From DATAQC01 sp038238185 (GTDB lineage Bacteria > Actinomycetota > Acidimicrobiia > Acidimicrobiales > AC-14), in the NCBI GenBank assembly GCA_038238185.1, contig JBBRXY010000001.1:1-64000 (forward strand): a stretch of DNA of 64,000 nt, given 5' to 3'. This document shows positions 25,848 to 36,500 of this stretch, in pieces (within the stretch, counting starts at the first letter, position 1; each line of letters opens with the position of its first letter). The notes below the pieces were generated by a model. That model saw only the letters and a list, made by a program, of their open reading frames with translations. It ran no database searches and was not told the origin of the DNA. The translations under genes were made by a program, and so were the position numbers.

Positions 25848-27590
25848 GTGACAGGCCCCCCGCAGCTCAAGCGCCCGGCGGCCGAGGAAGAAGCTGACGG
25901 TCGTCGCTCCGGGCGTCGAAGCCGCAAGCCGAAGCCCCCCCGGAAGACGAACGGCCAGGCGTCCGCCAGGGCGGCCACGGCGGACGCGCGCTTTCCCACG
26001 GGGGAACCGACCAGGCCGGGGAACAGGATCGCGACCGGAGCAGGCCGTCGGGGCCTGAGCGCGACGAACGCAGCCGCCAGGACCGCCGGCCCCCGACCGC
26101 GACCTGACGGGTCGGGCCGGGTGGCCCCGCCGCGACCCCCTGGCGCACCGCCGCGGCCCGTTCGGAGGGTGCCGCGCGAGGTCGTGCTCCGGCAGCGACG
26201 GCGACGCCGGCGCACGCTCATCGGCGTCACCATCTTCCTGATCATCACCACGTTCTTCGTCAGCAGCGGCGTGGCCTACGTCCGCTGGCGACTCGGCCAG
26301 ATCCGCCGGCTGAAGGTGCCCGGCCTCACCGACGACGCCGCCGGCAAGGTCATGAACGTGCTCCTCGTGGGCTCCGACAGCCGGTCCCGGCTCACCGGCG
26401 ATGCCGCCGCCCAGGCAGGAAAGGCGCAGTTCGGCGACAGCGAACGCAGCGACACGATCATGGTGCTGCACATCGACCCGGCCAAGAAGAAGGCGGCCAT
26501 CCTGTCGATCCCTCGCGACCTCTACCTGCCCATCGCCGGCACGGGGAGGTCCGACAAGGTGAACACCGCGTTCGCCATCGGGGGAGCAGAGCGCCTCATC
26601 GCCACCGTCCAGCAGGGCCTCGGCATCCAGATCAACCACTTCGCCCAGGTCGACTTCGTGGGCTTCAAAGACATCGTCGATGCCGTCGGAGGCGTGACTA
26701 TCTTCGTCCCGAACCCGGCGCGTGACGCCTTCACCGGACTGCAGATCGGCAGCGCCGGGTGCCACAAGCTCGACGGCATCGCCGCCCTGGCCTGGGTCCG
26801 CAGCCGCCACTACGAGTACCTCTCGCAGGGGAAGTGGGTGGAGGACCCGCGCGCCGACCTTGGTCGCATCGAGCGCCAGCAGGACTTCATCCGGCGCATG
26901 ATGAAAAAGGCGGTCTCGTCGGGGATCTCCAACCCCCTCACTTTGAACCGCCTCATCGGGATCGGCGTCGACAACCTCACCGTCGATGCCAGCATGTCCA
27001 CCGGCGACATCACCAGCCTGGGCCGGCGCTTCAACTCTCTCGACCCCGACTCCGTCCAGACCCTCACCCTCCCCGGCGAGGGCACCTACGTGGGCGATCA
27101 GGCTGTCATCGTGCTCGACAAGGTCGCGGCCCGGGCTTCACTCGACGTCATCAACGGCAAGACGCCCGAACTCCCTCCGCCACCCGCTCCTGCGGCCGCC
27201 TCCCCCACCACCGTTGCCACCGTCGACGCCTCCATCGAGGTGCTCAACGGAACGGGTGTCAAGGGAGCGGCCGGCAAGGCCGCCGACCAGCTCAAGGGGG
27301 CCAACTTCACGGTGAGCGGCACCGGCGACGCGTTCGACGCCTTTCCCCGCAGTGTCATCCGCTACAGCGAAGGCCAGCAGGCCAAGGCCGAGGCCCTCGC
27401 CGCTGTCCTCAAGACGACGCCCGAGCTGAAGGCCGACCCGACGGTGAAGGCCGACACTTTGGCTCTCGTCGTCGGTACCGACTACGACGGCCTGCGCGAC
27501 GGCGCCAGCGCCGGGGCACCCACCACCACGACCTCGCTACCGGCTCCCTCGCCATTGCCGAAGGACGCCGTCCCCCACAAGGACTGCTAA
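25848..27590 (+). CDS. LytR-CpsA-Psr (LCP) family wall-polymer ligase with LytR_C domain
   Basis: 580 residues from GTG 25848, chosen because TAGCCT ends 8 nt upstream (leaderless transcript). The order is a long basic, Pro-rich cytoplasmic tail, one transmembrane segment ('IGVTIFLIITTFFVSSGVAYV'), and the LCP domain with 'MNVLLVGSDSR', 'ERSDTIMVLHIDP' and 'ILSIPRDLYLPI' including catalytic Arg/Asp residues. A LytR_C domain ('IEVLNGTGVKGAAGKAADQL') follows, with a Thr/Pro-rich end and a final cysteine. LCP enzymes transfer polyisoprenoid-linked glycans to peptidoglycan. It heads the polysaccharide locus. Confidence 0.93.
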   Translation: MTGPPQLKRPAAEEEADGRRSGRRSRKPKPPRKTNGQASARAATADARFPTGEPTRPGNRIATGAGRRGLSATNAAARTAGPRPRPDGSGRVAPPRPPGAPPRPVRRVPREVVLRQRRRRRRTLIGVTIFLIITTFFVSSGVAYVRWRLGQIRRLKVPGLTDDAAGKVMNVLLVGSDSRSRLTGDAAAQAGKAQFGDSERSDTIMVLHIDPAKKKAAILSIPRDLYLPIAGTGRSDKVNTAFAIGGAERLIATVQQGLGIQINHFAQVDFVGFKDIVDAVGGVTIFVPNPARDAFTGLQIGSAGCHKLDGIAALAWVRSRHYEYLSQGKWVEDPRADLGRIERQQDFIRRMMKKAVSSGISNPLTLNRLIGIGVDNLTVDASMSTGDITSLGRRFNSLDPDSVQTLTLPGEGTYVGDQAVIVLDKVAARASLDVINGKTPELPPPPAPAAASPTTVATVDASIEVLNGTGVKGAAGKAADQLKGANFTVSGTGDAFDAFPRSVIRYSEGQQAKAEALAAVLKTTPELKADPTVKADTLALVVGTDYDGLRDGASAGAPTTTTSLPAPSPLPKDAVPHKDC

Positions 27591-27595
27591 GGACC

Positions 27596-28018
27596 ATGAC
27601 CGAGGGCGCCAACCTGCGCGGCACCGATGTCGCCGCCATGATGAGCCGGGTGAAAGCCACTCTCGCTTCCGCCGAGCGGTCGCCCGGCGGATCCACAGGT
27701 GTGCTCCCGGTGGCGCCCGAGGGCGACGTCGAGGTCAACGTGGCCGTCCTGCGCCGCAACGCCGACATCCGGGTCGACTTCCCGCCCGGATCCGGTCGTC
27801 CCGTGGTGGGCCCCGTCGTCCGCCTGGGAAAGCGGGCCATGCGCCGGGCCGTGAGCTGGTACGTGAAGCCGATGATGGAGCAGCAGAGCAGCCTGAACCA
27901 CGCCCTCCTCGACAGCATCGAGTGTCTCCGGCTGCGGATCGACGCCCTGGGGCCCGCCCCGGACGACGGGGACGATTCGGGGGACGGTCGTACCAGCCCG
28001 CCCCCTCCCGCCGAGTAG
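27596..28018 (+). CDS. Small protein of glycan clusters, unknown function
   Basis: 140 residues from ATG 27596, five bases after the LCP stop, and directly abutting the next gene. The core 'VRLGKRAMRRAVSWYVKPMMEQQSSLNHALLDSIECLRLRIDAL' resembles a short basic/aromatic segment that, in other bacteria, is found at the front of methyltransferases and glycosyltransferases from surface-sugar loci. Here it is a free-standing protein with an acidic Pro-rich tail. No catalytic motif is visible; a membrane-surface docking helix or adaptor is a guess. Confidence 0.7.
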   Translation: MTEGANLRGTDVAAMMSRVKATLASAERSPGGSTGVLPVAPEGDVEVNVAVLRRNADIRVDFPPGSGRPVVGPVVRLGKRAMRRAVSWYVKPMMEQQSSLNHALLDSIECLRLRIDALGPAPDDGDDSGDGRTSPPPPAE

Positions 28019-29893
28019 GTGGGGCAAACCCGAGCCCGGGTGGCCGTGGTCATGCTCACCTGGAATGCCGTGGCGTTCACCCGGGAATGTCTGGGTCGGT
28101 TGCAGGCTGTCACTCCGCTCCCCGGGCCGCTCGGGCCAGGCACCGACCATCCCGCCTGGCGGGTCGTCGTGGTCGACAACGGGAGCACCGACGGCACCGT
28201 GGAGTGGTTGAGGACCCAGGACTGGCTCACCCTGTTGACGAACGACCGCAACGAGGGGTTCAGCCGGGGGTGCAACATCGGCATCTCCGCCACCGACGAC
28301 GACGAAGACATCGTGTTGATGAACAACGACCTTCTGGTGGCCGACCCCCTGTGGCTGGTTCGCATGCAGGACGTGGCCTACTCGGCCCCCGACTGTGGCG
28401 TGGTCGGCACCCGTCTCGTCGACGACCAGGGGGTGCTGGCTCACGCCGGCAGCTACATGCCGCCCCTCACGCTCCGAGGCCATCAGATGGCCGGCGCCGA
28501 ACGCGATATCGGGCAATACCAGCGCGACCGGCGGGTGGAGTCGGTGGTGTTCGCCCAGGCCTACCTGCGGCGCGACTGCCTGGATCGGGTCGGCCCACTC
28601 GACGAGGAGCTGTTCGCCTACTTCGAGGACAGCGACTGGTGCGTGCGAGCGGACCGGGCCGGCTTCCAGGTCCGCTACTCCGGTTCCCCACCCACCTCGG
28701 TCCACCGACAGAACACGTCGACGCGAGAGAACAAGGTCGATTTCTGGACCGTCTACGAGCGCTCGCGGAAGGTGTTCAAGCGCAACTGGGGACAGTGGCT
28801 GGACGAGGGCCGCTACGAGCGGGAGCTCACGTGGCACTCGGTTCTGCACAGCCCCCTCGGCTACGCCGTGCAGTCCCGCCAGCTCATGACCGCACTGCAT
28901 TTCGCCGGTGTCCGGGTGTCCTACCGCAACGCCTACGGCGAGGTCGACGGACCCTGCCGAGACCCTCTCCTCGACGACCTTCGGGCCCGACGGCCTCGGG
29001 CTCACGGCGACGGCACTCAGGTCGCCTTCTGCCAGGCCGACGCCTTCGGGCGGATCGAACGGGGCGGCGGGCCCCGGGTCGGGTGGTCGATGCTCGAAGT
29101 TACCGGGCTGCCCCGGGAGTGGGTCGAGGGCTGCAACGCCATGGACGAGGTCTGGGTGCCGGCGTCGTTCAACATCGAGACCTTCCGCTCCAGTGGGGTG
29201 CGGGTACCGATCCGCCTGATGCCCCTCGGTGTCGACGTCGACCACTTCCATCCCGGCATCGTGGGGTCGCCCCCGACGGACCGCTACACGTTCCTGTCGG
29301 TCTTCGAGTGGGGCGAGCGGAAGGCGCCGGAAGTCCTCCTGCGGGCCTTCGCCACCGAGTTCGCCGGCGACGAAGACGTCATGCTGTTGGTCTCGGTGTT
29401 CAACCGCGACCCTTCGGTCGACGTGGAGGCGGAGATCGCCAAGCTCGACCTGGCCGCCTCGGCCCCGATCGTCGTCATGGTCAACCCCGAGTTCGCCGGC
29501 TACCAGATGGGCGCTCTCTACCGCTCGGCCGACTGCTTCGTCCTTCCCAGCAGAGGCGAGGGATGGGGCATGCCCGTGCTCGAGGCCATGGCCTGCGGGC
29601 TGCCCGTGATCGCCACGGATTGGGGTGGTCCCGCCGACTTCCTCCACGAGGGCGTGGGATACCCGCTCGGCGTGGCCAAGATGGTGGCCGCCGAAGCCCG
29701 CTGTCCCTATTACGAGGGCTTCGAGTGGGCCGAGCCCGACCCCGAGCACCTCCGCTCCCTCCTCCGACAGGTGTACTCGGCGCCCGACGATGCCCGCGCC
29801 CGAGGAGCGGCGGCGGCGGCCGAGGTGGCCACCAAGTGGACCCTCGAACATGCGGCCGAGCGGGTCGGCGTCCGAGTGGATGAGCTGGCATGA
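28019..29893 (+). CDS. Two-domain glycosyltransferase (GT2 + GT4)
   Basis: 624 residues from GTG 28019, immediately after the previous stop. Residues ~8-290 are a GT2 rhamnosyl-type domain ('VAVVMLTWNAVAFTRECL', 'VVVDNGSTDGT', 'NEGFSRGCNIGI', 'MNNDLLV', then an E-D-S-D/W motif). Residues ~340-620 are a GT4 domain ('MDEVWVPASFNIETF', 'LMPLGVDVDHF', 'LSVFEWGERKAPEVLLRAF', and the E-x7-E element in 'PSRGEGWGMPVLEAMACGLPVIATDWGG'). One polypeptide could add two successive sugars in the cytosol. It overlaps the exporter permease gene by four bases. Confidence 0.9.
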   Translation: MGQTRARVAVVMLTWNAVAFTRECLGRLQAVTPLPGPLGPGTDHPAWRVVVVDNGSTDGTVEWLRTQDWLTLLTNDRNEGFSRGCNIGISATDDDEDIVLMNNDLLVADPLWLVRMQDVAYSAPDCGVVGTRLVDDQGVLAHAGSYMPPLTLRGHQMAGAERDIGQYQRDRRVESVVFAQAYLRRDCLDRVGPLDEELFAYFEDSDWCVRADRAGFQVRYSGSPPTSVHRQNTSTRENKVDFWTVYERSRKVFKRNWGQWLDEGRYERELTWHSVLHSPLGYAVQSRQLMTALHFAGVRVSYRNAYGEVDGPCRDPLLDDLRARRPRAHGDGTQVAFCQADAFGRIERGGGPRVGWSMLEVTGLPREWVEGCNAMDEVWVPASFNIETFRSSGVRVPIRLMPLGVDVDHFHPGIVGSPPTDRYTFLSVFEWGERKAPEVLLRAFATEFAGDEDVMLLVSVFNRDPSVDVEAEIAKLDLAASAPIVVMVNPEFAGYQMGALYRSADCFVLPSRGEGWGMPVLEAMACGLPVIATDWGGPADFLHEGVGYPLGVAKMVAAEARCPYYEGFEWAEPDPEHLRSLLRQVYSAPDDARARGAAAAAEVATKWTLEHAAERVGVRVDELA

Positions 29894-30810
29894 ACCACCC
29901 GCTTGGTAGTCTCGGTCCTGTGGGCAGTCAGCGCCTAGAAGTTCCACCGGCCGCGCCTGCACCCCCGGTCAGCCGCCCGAGACGCCCGATCTCGATGCGA
30001 GCAAGCATCCGCGAGGTGCTCGCCGCGCGCGAGCTCACCAACAACCTCGTCCGCCGCGACCTCAAGGTGCGCCACCGCGGCACCTTCTTGGGCATGCTCT
30101 GGTCGCTCACCACCCCGCTGCTGATCGTGGCCCTCTACTACTTCGTCTTCACCTACATCCTCATCCAGACGCCGGTGAAGGGGGCCAACCGCCCCGACGG
30201 CCACTCCGTGCCGTTCGCGGTGTTCTTCTTCGCTGGCCTCATCATCTGGAACCTCTTCAGCAACTCGTTGAGCACGTCCACCACGTCGGTCACCTCGTCG
30301 GGCTATCTCCTGCGCAAGGTCTACTTCCCGCGGGCGATCCTGCCGCTCAGCGCCGTCCTGTCCGGCGTCGTCACCTTCGCCTTCGAGTTGGCCGTGCTCG
30401 TCGTGGCCATCCTCGTGTTCGTCGGGTTGCCCAACGCCCAGATCCTCTGGGTGCCGGTCATCATGGCCCTGGCGGTACTGCTCACCTACGGGTTGGCGCT
30501 CTTCCTCTCCGCCGTCACCGTGTTCCTTCGCGACATGGCCCACTTCATCGCCATCATCCTGCAGCTGTGGTTCTGGGGAACCCCCATCATCTACACCCTG
30601 CAGTACGTGGGTAACCGGCCCGGGTTCGTGCGGATCCTCAAGCTCAACCCCATGACCGGCATCGTGGTGGGCTTCCGCAACGTCACCGTGCTCAACCAGC
30701 CCCCCGACCTGACCCTGCTCGCCATCGACTTGGCCTACGCGGTCGTGTTCCTGGTGATCGGTGCCGTCGTCTTCTACCGCTCCCAGCGGCTGTTCGCGGA
30801 GATCGTGTAG
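29890..30810 (+). CDS. Polysaccharide ABC exporter permease, Wzm/TagG type
   Basis: 306 residues. A Pro-rich cytoplasmic start precedes the amphipathic 'ARELTNNLVRRDLKVRHRGTFLGMLWSLTTPLL' segment that is the hallmark of ABC-2 polysaccharide permeases, then six transmembrane segments. With the ATPase that overlaps its stop codon by one base it forms the membrane exporter for lipid-linked polymer. It is coupled at both ends (ATGA upstream, TAGTG downstream). Confidence 0.92.
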   Translation: MNHPLGSLGPVGSQRLEVPPAAPAPPVSRPRRPISMRASIREVLAARELTNNLVRRDLKVRHRGTFLGMLWSLTTPLLIVALYYFVFTYILIQTPVKGANRPDGHSVPFAVFFFAGLIIWNLFSNSLSTSTTSVTSSGYLLRKVYFPRAILPLSAVLSGVVTFAFELAVLVVAILVFVGLPNAQILWVPVIMALAVLLTYGLALFLSAVTVFLRDMAHFIAIILQLWFWGTPIIYTLQYVGNRPGFVRILKLNPMTGIVVGFRNVTVLNQPPDLTLLAIDLAYAVVFLVIGAVVFYRSQRLFAEIV

Positions 30811-32132
30811 TGGCGAACACCGCGATCGACTGCCACGACGTGTGGAAGAGCTACCGGATCTACCACCAGCGATCCCACACGCTCAAGGAGAAGATCCTCA
30901 CCCGGCGGAACCAGTACGAGGAGTTCTGGGCTCTGAAGGGCATCGACCTGGAGATCGCCGCCGGCTCCACCACTGGCATCATCGGTGCCAACGGGTCGGG
31001 CAAGTCCACATTGCTCAAGACCATGGCCCGGATCCTCACGCCCAATCAGGGCTACGTGGAGGTCAACGGCACCCTGGCGTCGCTGCTCGAGCTCGGCATC
31101 GGCTTCCACCCCGAGCTCACCGGGCGGGAGAACGTCTACCTGTCGGGCTCGCTCCTCGGGCGTAGCCGCCGTGACGTGGAGGCCCGCTACGACGAGATCG
31201 TGGAGTTCGCCGGGGTCGAGCAGTTCATGGACATGGCGGTCAAGAACTACTCGACGGGCATGTACGCCCGACTGGCCTTCGCCGTCGCCGTGAGCGTCGA
31301 GCCGGAGATCCTCCTGGTCGACGAGGTGCTGTCGGTGGGCGACGAGAGCTTTCAGGCCCGCTGCGTCGATCGCATGGCCAAGTTCCGCAGCGACGGCCAC
31401 ACCGTGGTCATCGTCACCCACGGCCTCGACACCGTTCGCGGCCTGTGCCAGGAGGCGGTGTGGATCGAGGGCGGCGTCATCCGGGAGTCGGGCTCGTCGG
31501 CCCGGGTGGTGGCCGCCTACTTCGACTCCGTCCACGGTGGCGTGGCCAACGAGCACCCGTCGGCCGAGCAGGACCAGGCCGGCGCGGGCGCGGCCAGCAT
31601 CACCGCCGTCGCCTTCTTGGACGGCGAGGGGAGGGAGACCACCACCTTCGAGACCGACAGCACGCTCACTGTGCGCGTCGAATGCCAGACCGACCTCCCG
31701 CTCCAGGAAGTGATTTTCTGCGTGGCCGTGTACCGCTCCGACAGCTTCGTCTACGTCATGGGCCGCACCTCCCACGACGCCGACTTCTCGGGACGGCCAC
31801 CCGGCCGTCATGTGGTGGAGTTCTCCGTCCCTGCCCTACCGCTGCTCCCGGGCGGCTACCTGGTGTCGGTCGGCCTTCAGGACCGCGCCCAGAAGCAGGT
31901 CTACGACTGGCACGACCGCCACTATGGCTTCTTCATGATGGACAACGCGCGCCTTCCGGCCGGCGCCGGCGGGATCGTGCACGTCGAGGGCCACTGGACG
32001 GCATCTCCGGCCCCGTCGGCCGAGGCCGGCGTCGGGGGGCAGCTGCCGGCTGAGGGTGCCGTGGCGCCCGAGCGGCCCTCGGAGCGGAGCGTCGTGAGCG
32101 AGATCCGACCTCATGGCGATCCCGCTGTTTGA
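30810..32132 (+). CDS. Polysaccharide ABC exporter ATPase with C-terminal sugar-recognition domain, Wzt type
   Basis: 440 residues from GTG 30810. Residues 1-240 are the ATPase: Walker A (GANGSGKST), signature (NYSTGMYARLAF) and Walker B (EILLVDEVLSVGDESF). Residues ~265-410 form the beta-sandwich Wzt C-terminal domain ('SITAVAFLDGEGRETTTFETDSTLTVRVEC...'), which in the family reads the capped end of the polymer. In the family, export is tied to terminal modification such as methylation. This fits the several methyltransferases next door, some of which may add the export cap. Confidence 0.92.
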   Translation: MANTAIDCHDVWKSYRIYHQRSHTLKEKILTRRNQYEEFWALKGIDLEIAAGSTTGIIGANGSGKSTLLKTMARILTPNQGYVEVNGTLASLLELGIGFHPELTGRENVYLSGSLLGRSRRDVEARYDEIVEFAGVEQFMDMAVKNYSTGMYARLAFAVAVSVEPEILLVDEVLSVGDESFQARCVDRMAKFRSDGHTVVIVTHGLDTVRGLCQEAVWIEGGVIRESGSSARVVAAYFDSVHGGVANEHPSAEQDQAGAGAASITAVAFLDGEGRETTTFETDSTLTVRVECQTDLPLQEVIFCVAVYRSDSFVYVMGRTSHDADFSGRPPGRHVVEFSVPALPLLPGGYLVSVGLQDRAQKQVYDWHDRHYGFFMMDNARLPAGAGGIVHVEGHWTASPAPSAEAGVGGQLPAEGAVAPERPSERSVVSEIRPHGDPAV

Positions 32133-32169
32133 GGAATCCGTCACCCGCCCGTCGTTGACTCCTACCGGC

Positions 32170-33549
32170 TCACGACTCGGCGGGGGCGGCGACGCGGACC
32201 CAGGTGAAGGCCACGCCCAGCTCACTGTCGTCGGGGCTCTCGGGGTTGAGCTCGTTCCACGGGATGGTCTCGGGCGTTCGCACCACCAGGCGGGTGAACA
32301 GCCGCGGCGACTGGTAGTCGGCACCGAGGATGCCGGTGAAAAAGACACCCGACTCGTGTGCCGACCGGACGAGCGGAACGACCTGCCGGTTCACCTCCAG
32401 CACCAGGTGCTCGAGAATGGAGGGGCTCATGGCCGCGACGGCCAGGAGCTCGATCTTCGAACCCGGGGCCAGTCGGAGGGCGAGGTCGATCGACGCCTCG
32501 CGCTGCGGGCCCGTCCAGCGCACCACCCCCAACGGCAGCTGCTGGGGGGCCCTCCATCCCGACCCCCGGAACTCGGGATCGCCGAAATCCACCGCGTGGC
32601 TACCTTCGAGCAGGGCGGCCTGTTCGCCGAGCTCCCGCTCTCCCTGGGCGGCGAAGGCATCCTCGTTCGCCGCCGTCGCCAGCAGAGGAGCCACCTCCGG
32701 AGGCGCCGAGTCTGCGGCACATCCGATGGCCAGCCTGACCAGATCATGGAAGCCGAAGGCAGTGGTCACGCACGCATCGCGCACCAGTGCCTGCCAGCCG
32801 AGCTCGGGTGCCGGGTAGGCCACTTCACGCTTCAGATAGAAGGCGTTGGCCCAGAAGAGCTGGCCGCTGCCCGACTCGAAGCGAGCCACCAGCTTGTCGA
32901 AGTACTGGGACTCGGTGACCCGCCAGTCGCGAGGCGCACCGCGCTGGGCGTAGTGGGCAAGGTCCTTCAGCCGCCACAGCACGAACCCCTCCTGCCGGAG
33001 AAAGCGGTCGATGTCGGCGAACAGCGGGATGTCGACGTAGAGCTCGTTGAACTCCACCTCGACCTCGATGGCCCGCACCGATGCCAGCGCCTCGCGGGCC
33101 CCGGTGAGCACGCCCAACTCCGAGCCCTGGGTGTCGATCTTCACCACATCGACCCGCTCGATGCCCTCCGCCGCCAACCAATTGTCGAGCGTGGTGACGG
33201 TGACCTCCTCCGTGGAGGTGATCCGACCGCCACTCAGATCGGGGTGGCGTTCGACGACGTCGTCGACGCTGGGGTAGAGCGAACAACCGCCGGGGTCGGC
33301 GGTGATGTAGAGCGTGGCCTTGCCCGGCTCGGCCCCGAGCCCTTCGGGGACCACTCGCACGTTCGTATTGTCGCGATAAGACTCGGCCAGCCGGGCACAT
33401 TCGGCCTCGTCGGGATCGAATCCGATGATCATCGAACGGTCGCCGAGACGCTCCCATGCCTGGGCGAATCCCCATCTACAGCCGACATCGACGACGACCA
33501 ATGGCTGTTCCAGCAGCCCGGCCAGAGCCGAAGTGAGGTCGACGGTCAT
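32170..33549 (-). CDS. FkbM methyltransferase with extra C-terminal domain
   Basis: 459 residues from ATG 33549. The FkbM domain (residues ~15-240) has the SAM motif 'VVVDVGCRWGFAQAWERLG', 'GFDPDEAECARLAE' and 'VDVVKIDTQGSELGVLTGA'. Residues ~315-459 are a separate domain ('GWRAPQQLPLGVVRWTGP', 'ASIDLALRLAPGSKIELLAVAAMSPSILE') also present at the end of the unrelated methyltransferase at 40896-42248. It probably O-methylates a sugar of the exported polymer. The start faces the giant glycosyltransferase gene with only 32 nt between. Confidence 0.87.
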   Translation of the reverse strand: MTVDLTSALAGLLEQPLVVVDVGCRWGFAQAWERLGDRSMIIGFDPDEAECARLAESYRDNTNVRVVPEGLGAEPGKATLYITADPGGCSLYPSVDDVVERHPDLSGGRITSTEEVTVTTLDNWLAAEGIERVDVVKIDTQGSELGVLTGAREALASVRAIEVEVEFNELYVDIPLFADIDRFLRQEGFVLWRLKDLAHYAQRGAPRDWRVTESQYFDKLVARFESGSGQLFWANAFYLKREVAYPAPELGWQALVRDACVTTAFGFHDLVRLAIGCAADSAPPEVAPLLATAANEDAFAAQGERELGEQAALLEGSHAVDFGDPEFRGSGWRAPQQLPLGVVRWTGPQREASIDLALRLAPGSKIELLAVAAMSPSILEHLVLEVNRQVVPLVRSAHESGVFFTGILGADYQSPRLFTRLVVRTPETIPWNELNPESPDDSELGVAFTWVRVAAPAES

Positions 33550-33581
33550 CTTATCCTCGGACCCGTGAAGACGGGGATCGC

Positions 33582-36500
33582 ATGCGCATTGGCATAGATT
33601 ACCGCATCCTCGCCGTTGGTCGAGAGTTGTTCTACCGGGGGATCCCCCGTTATACACAGCAACAGCTCCGGGCGGTGTTGGACATTGATACCAGTAATGA
33701 ATATGTTCTTTTGTGTAACACCGGGAACGATCTCTCCATGATCGATCCCCATATTCGCCGGGCTCCAAATGTGTCCATCGAGAGTTACCTCGCCGATGCT
33801 CCAGGTGTCCCGCCGTTGGGGGACGCCGCCACGATGCTGCGGGAAGCGGAACGGTACTCCGAATGGGTCTCCCGCCAGAAGCTCGACCTATTCCATGTCA
33901 CTGCTCCGTTTCTCTTCGAGCGTCCCGTCCTCGTCGACTTCGACGTCTGCCCCATGGTCGCCAGCTTCTACGACCTCATCCCGCTGATCTTCCCCGCTCA
34001 GTACCTCTCCGGGTGGTGGAGGGAGCAGTACCTCCGCACCGCCGCCTTCCTCGGCCATGCCACCCGCATGATCGCCATCTCGGCGGCGGCCAAGACCGAT
34101 GCCGCCACCTTCCTCGGCTTCCCGTCGGACCTCATCGATATCGCCTGGCCCATCGCCGACGACTGCTTCGGCCCGTTGCCGACGACGCAGGTCGCCGAGG
34201 TCGTCGGTGCACTGCGCCGGCGCGTGCCCCTGCCCGACCAGTACGTGCTCACGGTGAGTCACCTCCACCACACCAAGAACCTCGGCGTCCTCCTGCGGGC
34301 CTACTCCATGCTGCCTCCGGCCCTACGGGCCGAGCTTCCTCTCGTCGTGTGCTGCCACCTCGACGACCATGGCATGGCTCACCTGCGACGCAAGGCCGGG
34401 CAACTGGGAGTGGCCGACGACCTCGTCCTAACCGGGCTGGTGTCCGATGCCGAGCTCACCGTGCTCTACAACGCCGCCACCATCGTGGTCCATCCGTCGC
34501 GCTACGAGGGATTCGGGCTCCCCGTGGTGGAGGCCATGAAGTGCGGGGCACCCGTCGTGACCACGACGGCGTCGTCGATGCCCGAGGCCGGCGGGGACGC
34601 GGCGCGCTACGTCGACCCCGACGACGCTCACGGGTTCGCCGTCGCCATCCAGGAGCTCCACGCCGACCCTGGTCGCCGCCAGACCATGAGCGAGCGGGGT
34701 TTGGCCCACGTGGCCAGGTTCGACAAGCGCCAATTGGCCGAGCACACGGTCGAGAGTTACCGGGCCGCCGTCACGCCGGCACCCGGCAAGGAGAGCCGCG
34801 CGGGGGGCCGCTCGGGGGGGAGGGCCGACCTGGCATCCGGGCGCCCGCGCCTGGCCGTGTGGACGCCGCTGCCCCCCCAGCAGTCGGGCATCTCCGACTA
34901 CAGCGTCGAGCTGCTGGGGCGGCTTCGCCAGTTCTACGACATCGAGGTGTTCGTCGACGACGGCTGCCTGCCGCCGCTCAGCCTGCTCACGCAGTACCGG
35001 ATCGAGCACTTCACCGCCTTCGAACGCCGTCACGGACAGGCGCCCTTCGACGCCTTCCTCTACCAGATGGGTGGATCGCTGTTCCACGTGTACATGTACG
35101 ACGCCCTGCGGGCTCATCCCGGCGTCGTCGTCCTCCACGACCTCACCTGGAGCCATGTCCTGTACACGCTCGGGTACGACGCCGACGACTTCGAGGAGTT
35201 TCGGGACCAGCTCGTCGCCCTCGAGGGGGTGGCCGCACGCGACGCCTTCGACGCCCTCCAGGCATTGGATCCCCTCGAGCGGGGACCACTGATGGAGCGC
35301 TTCCTCGCCGAGCACCGCATGCTCGGCGACATCGTCGAGAACAGCCTGGCCCAGATCGTCCACGTCACCGACGCGGCCGTGGAACTGGAGCGGTGCTACG
35401 ACAACGCCCGGGTGTTCACCGTGCCGATGGGTGTCGCCGACCCCGGCCAGCTCCACGGGTCCGACCAGAATCGGCAGACCAGGAGCCGGCTCGGAGTCTC
35501 CGGCGATGCCTTCGTCATCGGCACGTTCGGCATCGTCCACCCCACCAAGCGCCTCGAGGAATGCGTCAGGGCGCTGCCGTCGCTGGTCGAGGTCCGACCC
35601 GACTCGCTGTTGATCGTCGTCGGCCGGGCCCTCGACGAGGGGTTTGTCCCCCGCCTGTGCCAATTGGCTGAATCACTCGGCGTCTCCGCCAATCTTCGCT
35701 TTCTCGGGCATGTGTCCCGCGTCGCGTTTGACAAGTACATGATGGCCTGCGATGTCATTGTCAACCTACGACTGCCTACCACCACCCATATGTCGGCCGC
35801 CCTGATTAGGGCCATTGCTGCCGGCCGACCATTGATCGTGACCGACCTTCCGGAATGGCGGGACATACCCGACGATGTCGCCCTCCGCGTGCCTGTAGGT
35901 ATGGACGAGACCGGCCCACTCGCCGCCCACCTTGCCCGCCTCGCATCTGATACCGATCTACGAACCCACATGTCGGCGGCGGCCCGGCGATTCTATGAAA
36001 CGCACGGGACGCTTGACGCTATGGCCGCCCGCTACGTCGACGTGCTAGACATGTCCGGTGCTAATGCCGTTTCCGGCAAGCGGACATCAACCGGCCGGAC
36101 TCCGCCCGTGACCCCCCTCCGGTTCAACAAGGTCTGCGAGATCGAGGACTTCGCGCGCCCGGAGCTGGTCGACGTCATGCGCGATGTCTGCGCCTACAAG
36201 CTCCCCCATCTTCCGTCCGGTTTCCCCGCAGGTGCCGAGCACCGCAAGGACTGGGAAGTGGCCATGGCCGTCCGCACCCTGCGCGAGCTCGGGGCCCTTC
36301 ACCGCGACGCCACCATCCTGGGCGTGGCCGCCGGAGCCGAGGACACGTCGTTCTTCCTCACCCGCGAGGCCAAGCAGGTCTTCGCCACCGATCGCTACCT
36401 CGCCTCCGGCGACTGGGAGCCGACGGCGCCGCTGTCGATGCTGATCCAGGCCCAGGACGTGGCGCCGTACGAGTTCGAGTCGAATCGTCTCGTCGTGCAG

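Noticed and set aside
27587..29962. Very long open frame (about 790 codons) on the minus strand opposite the GT2-GT4 gene
   Set aside because: It is antisense to clear glycosyltransferase domains; long antisense frames are common in high-GC DNA and this one has no recognisable motif.
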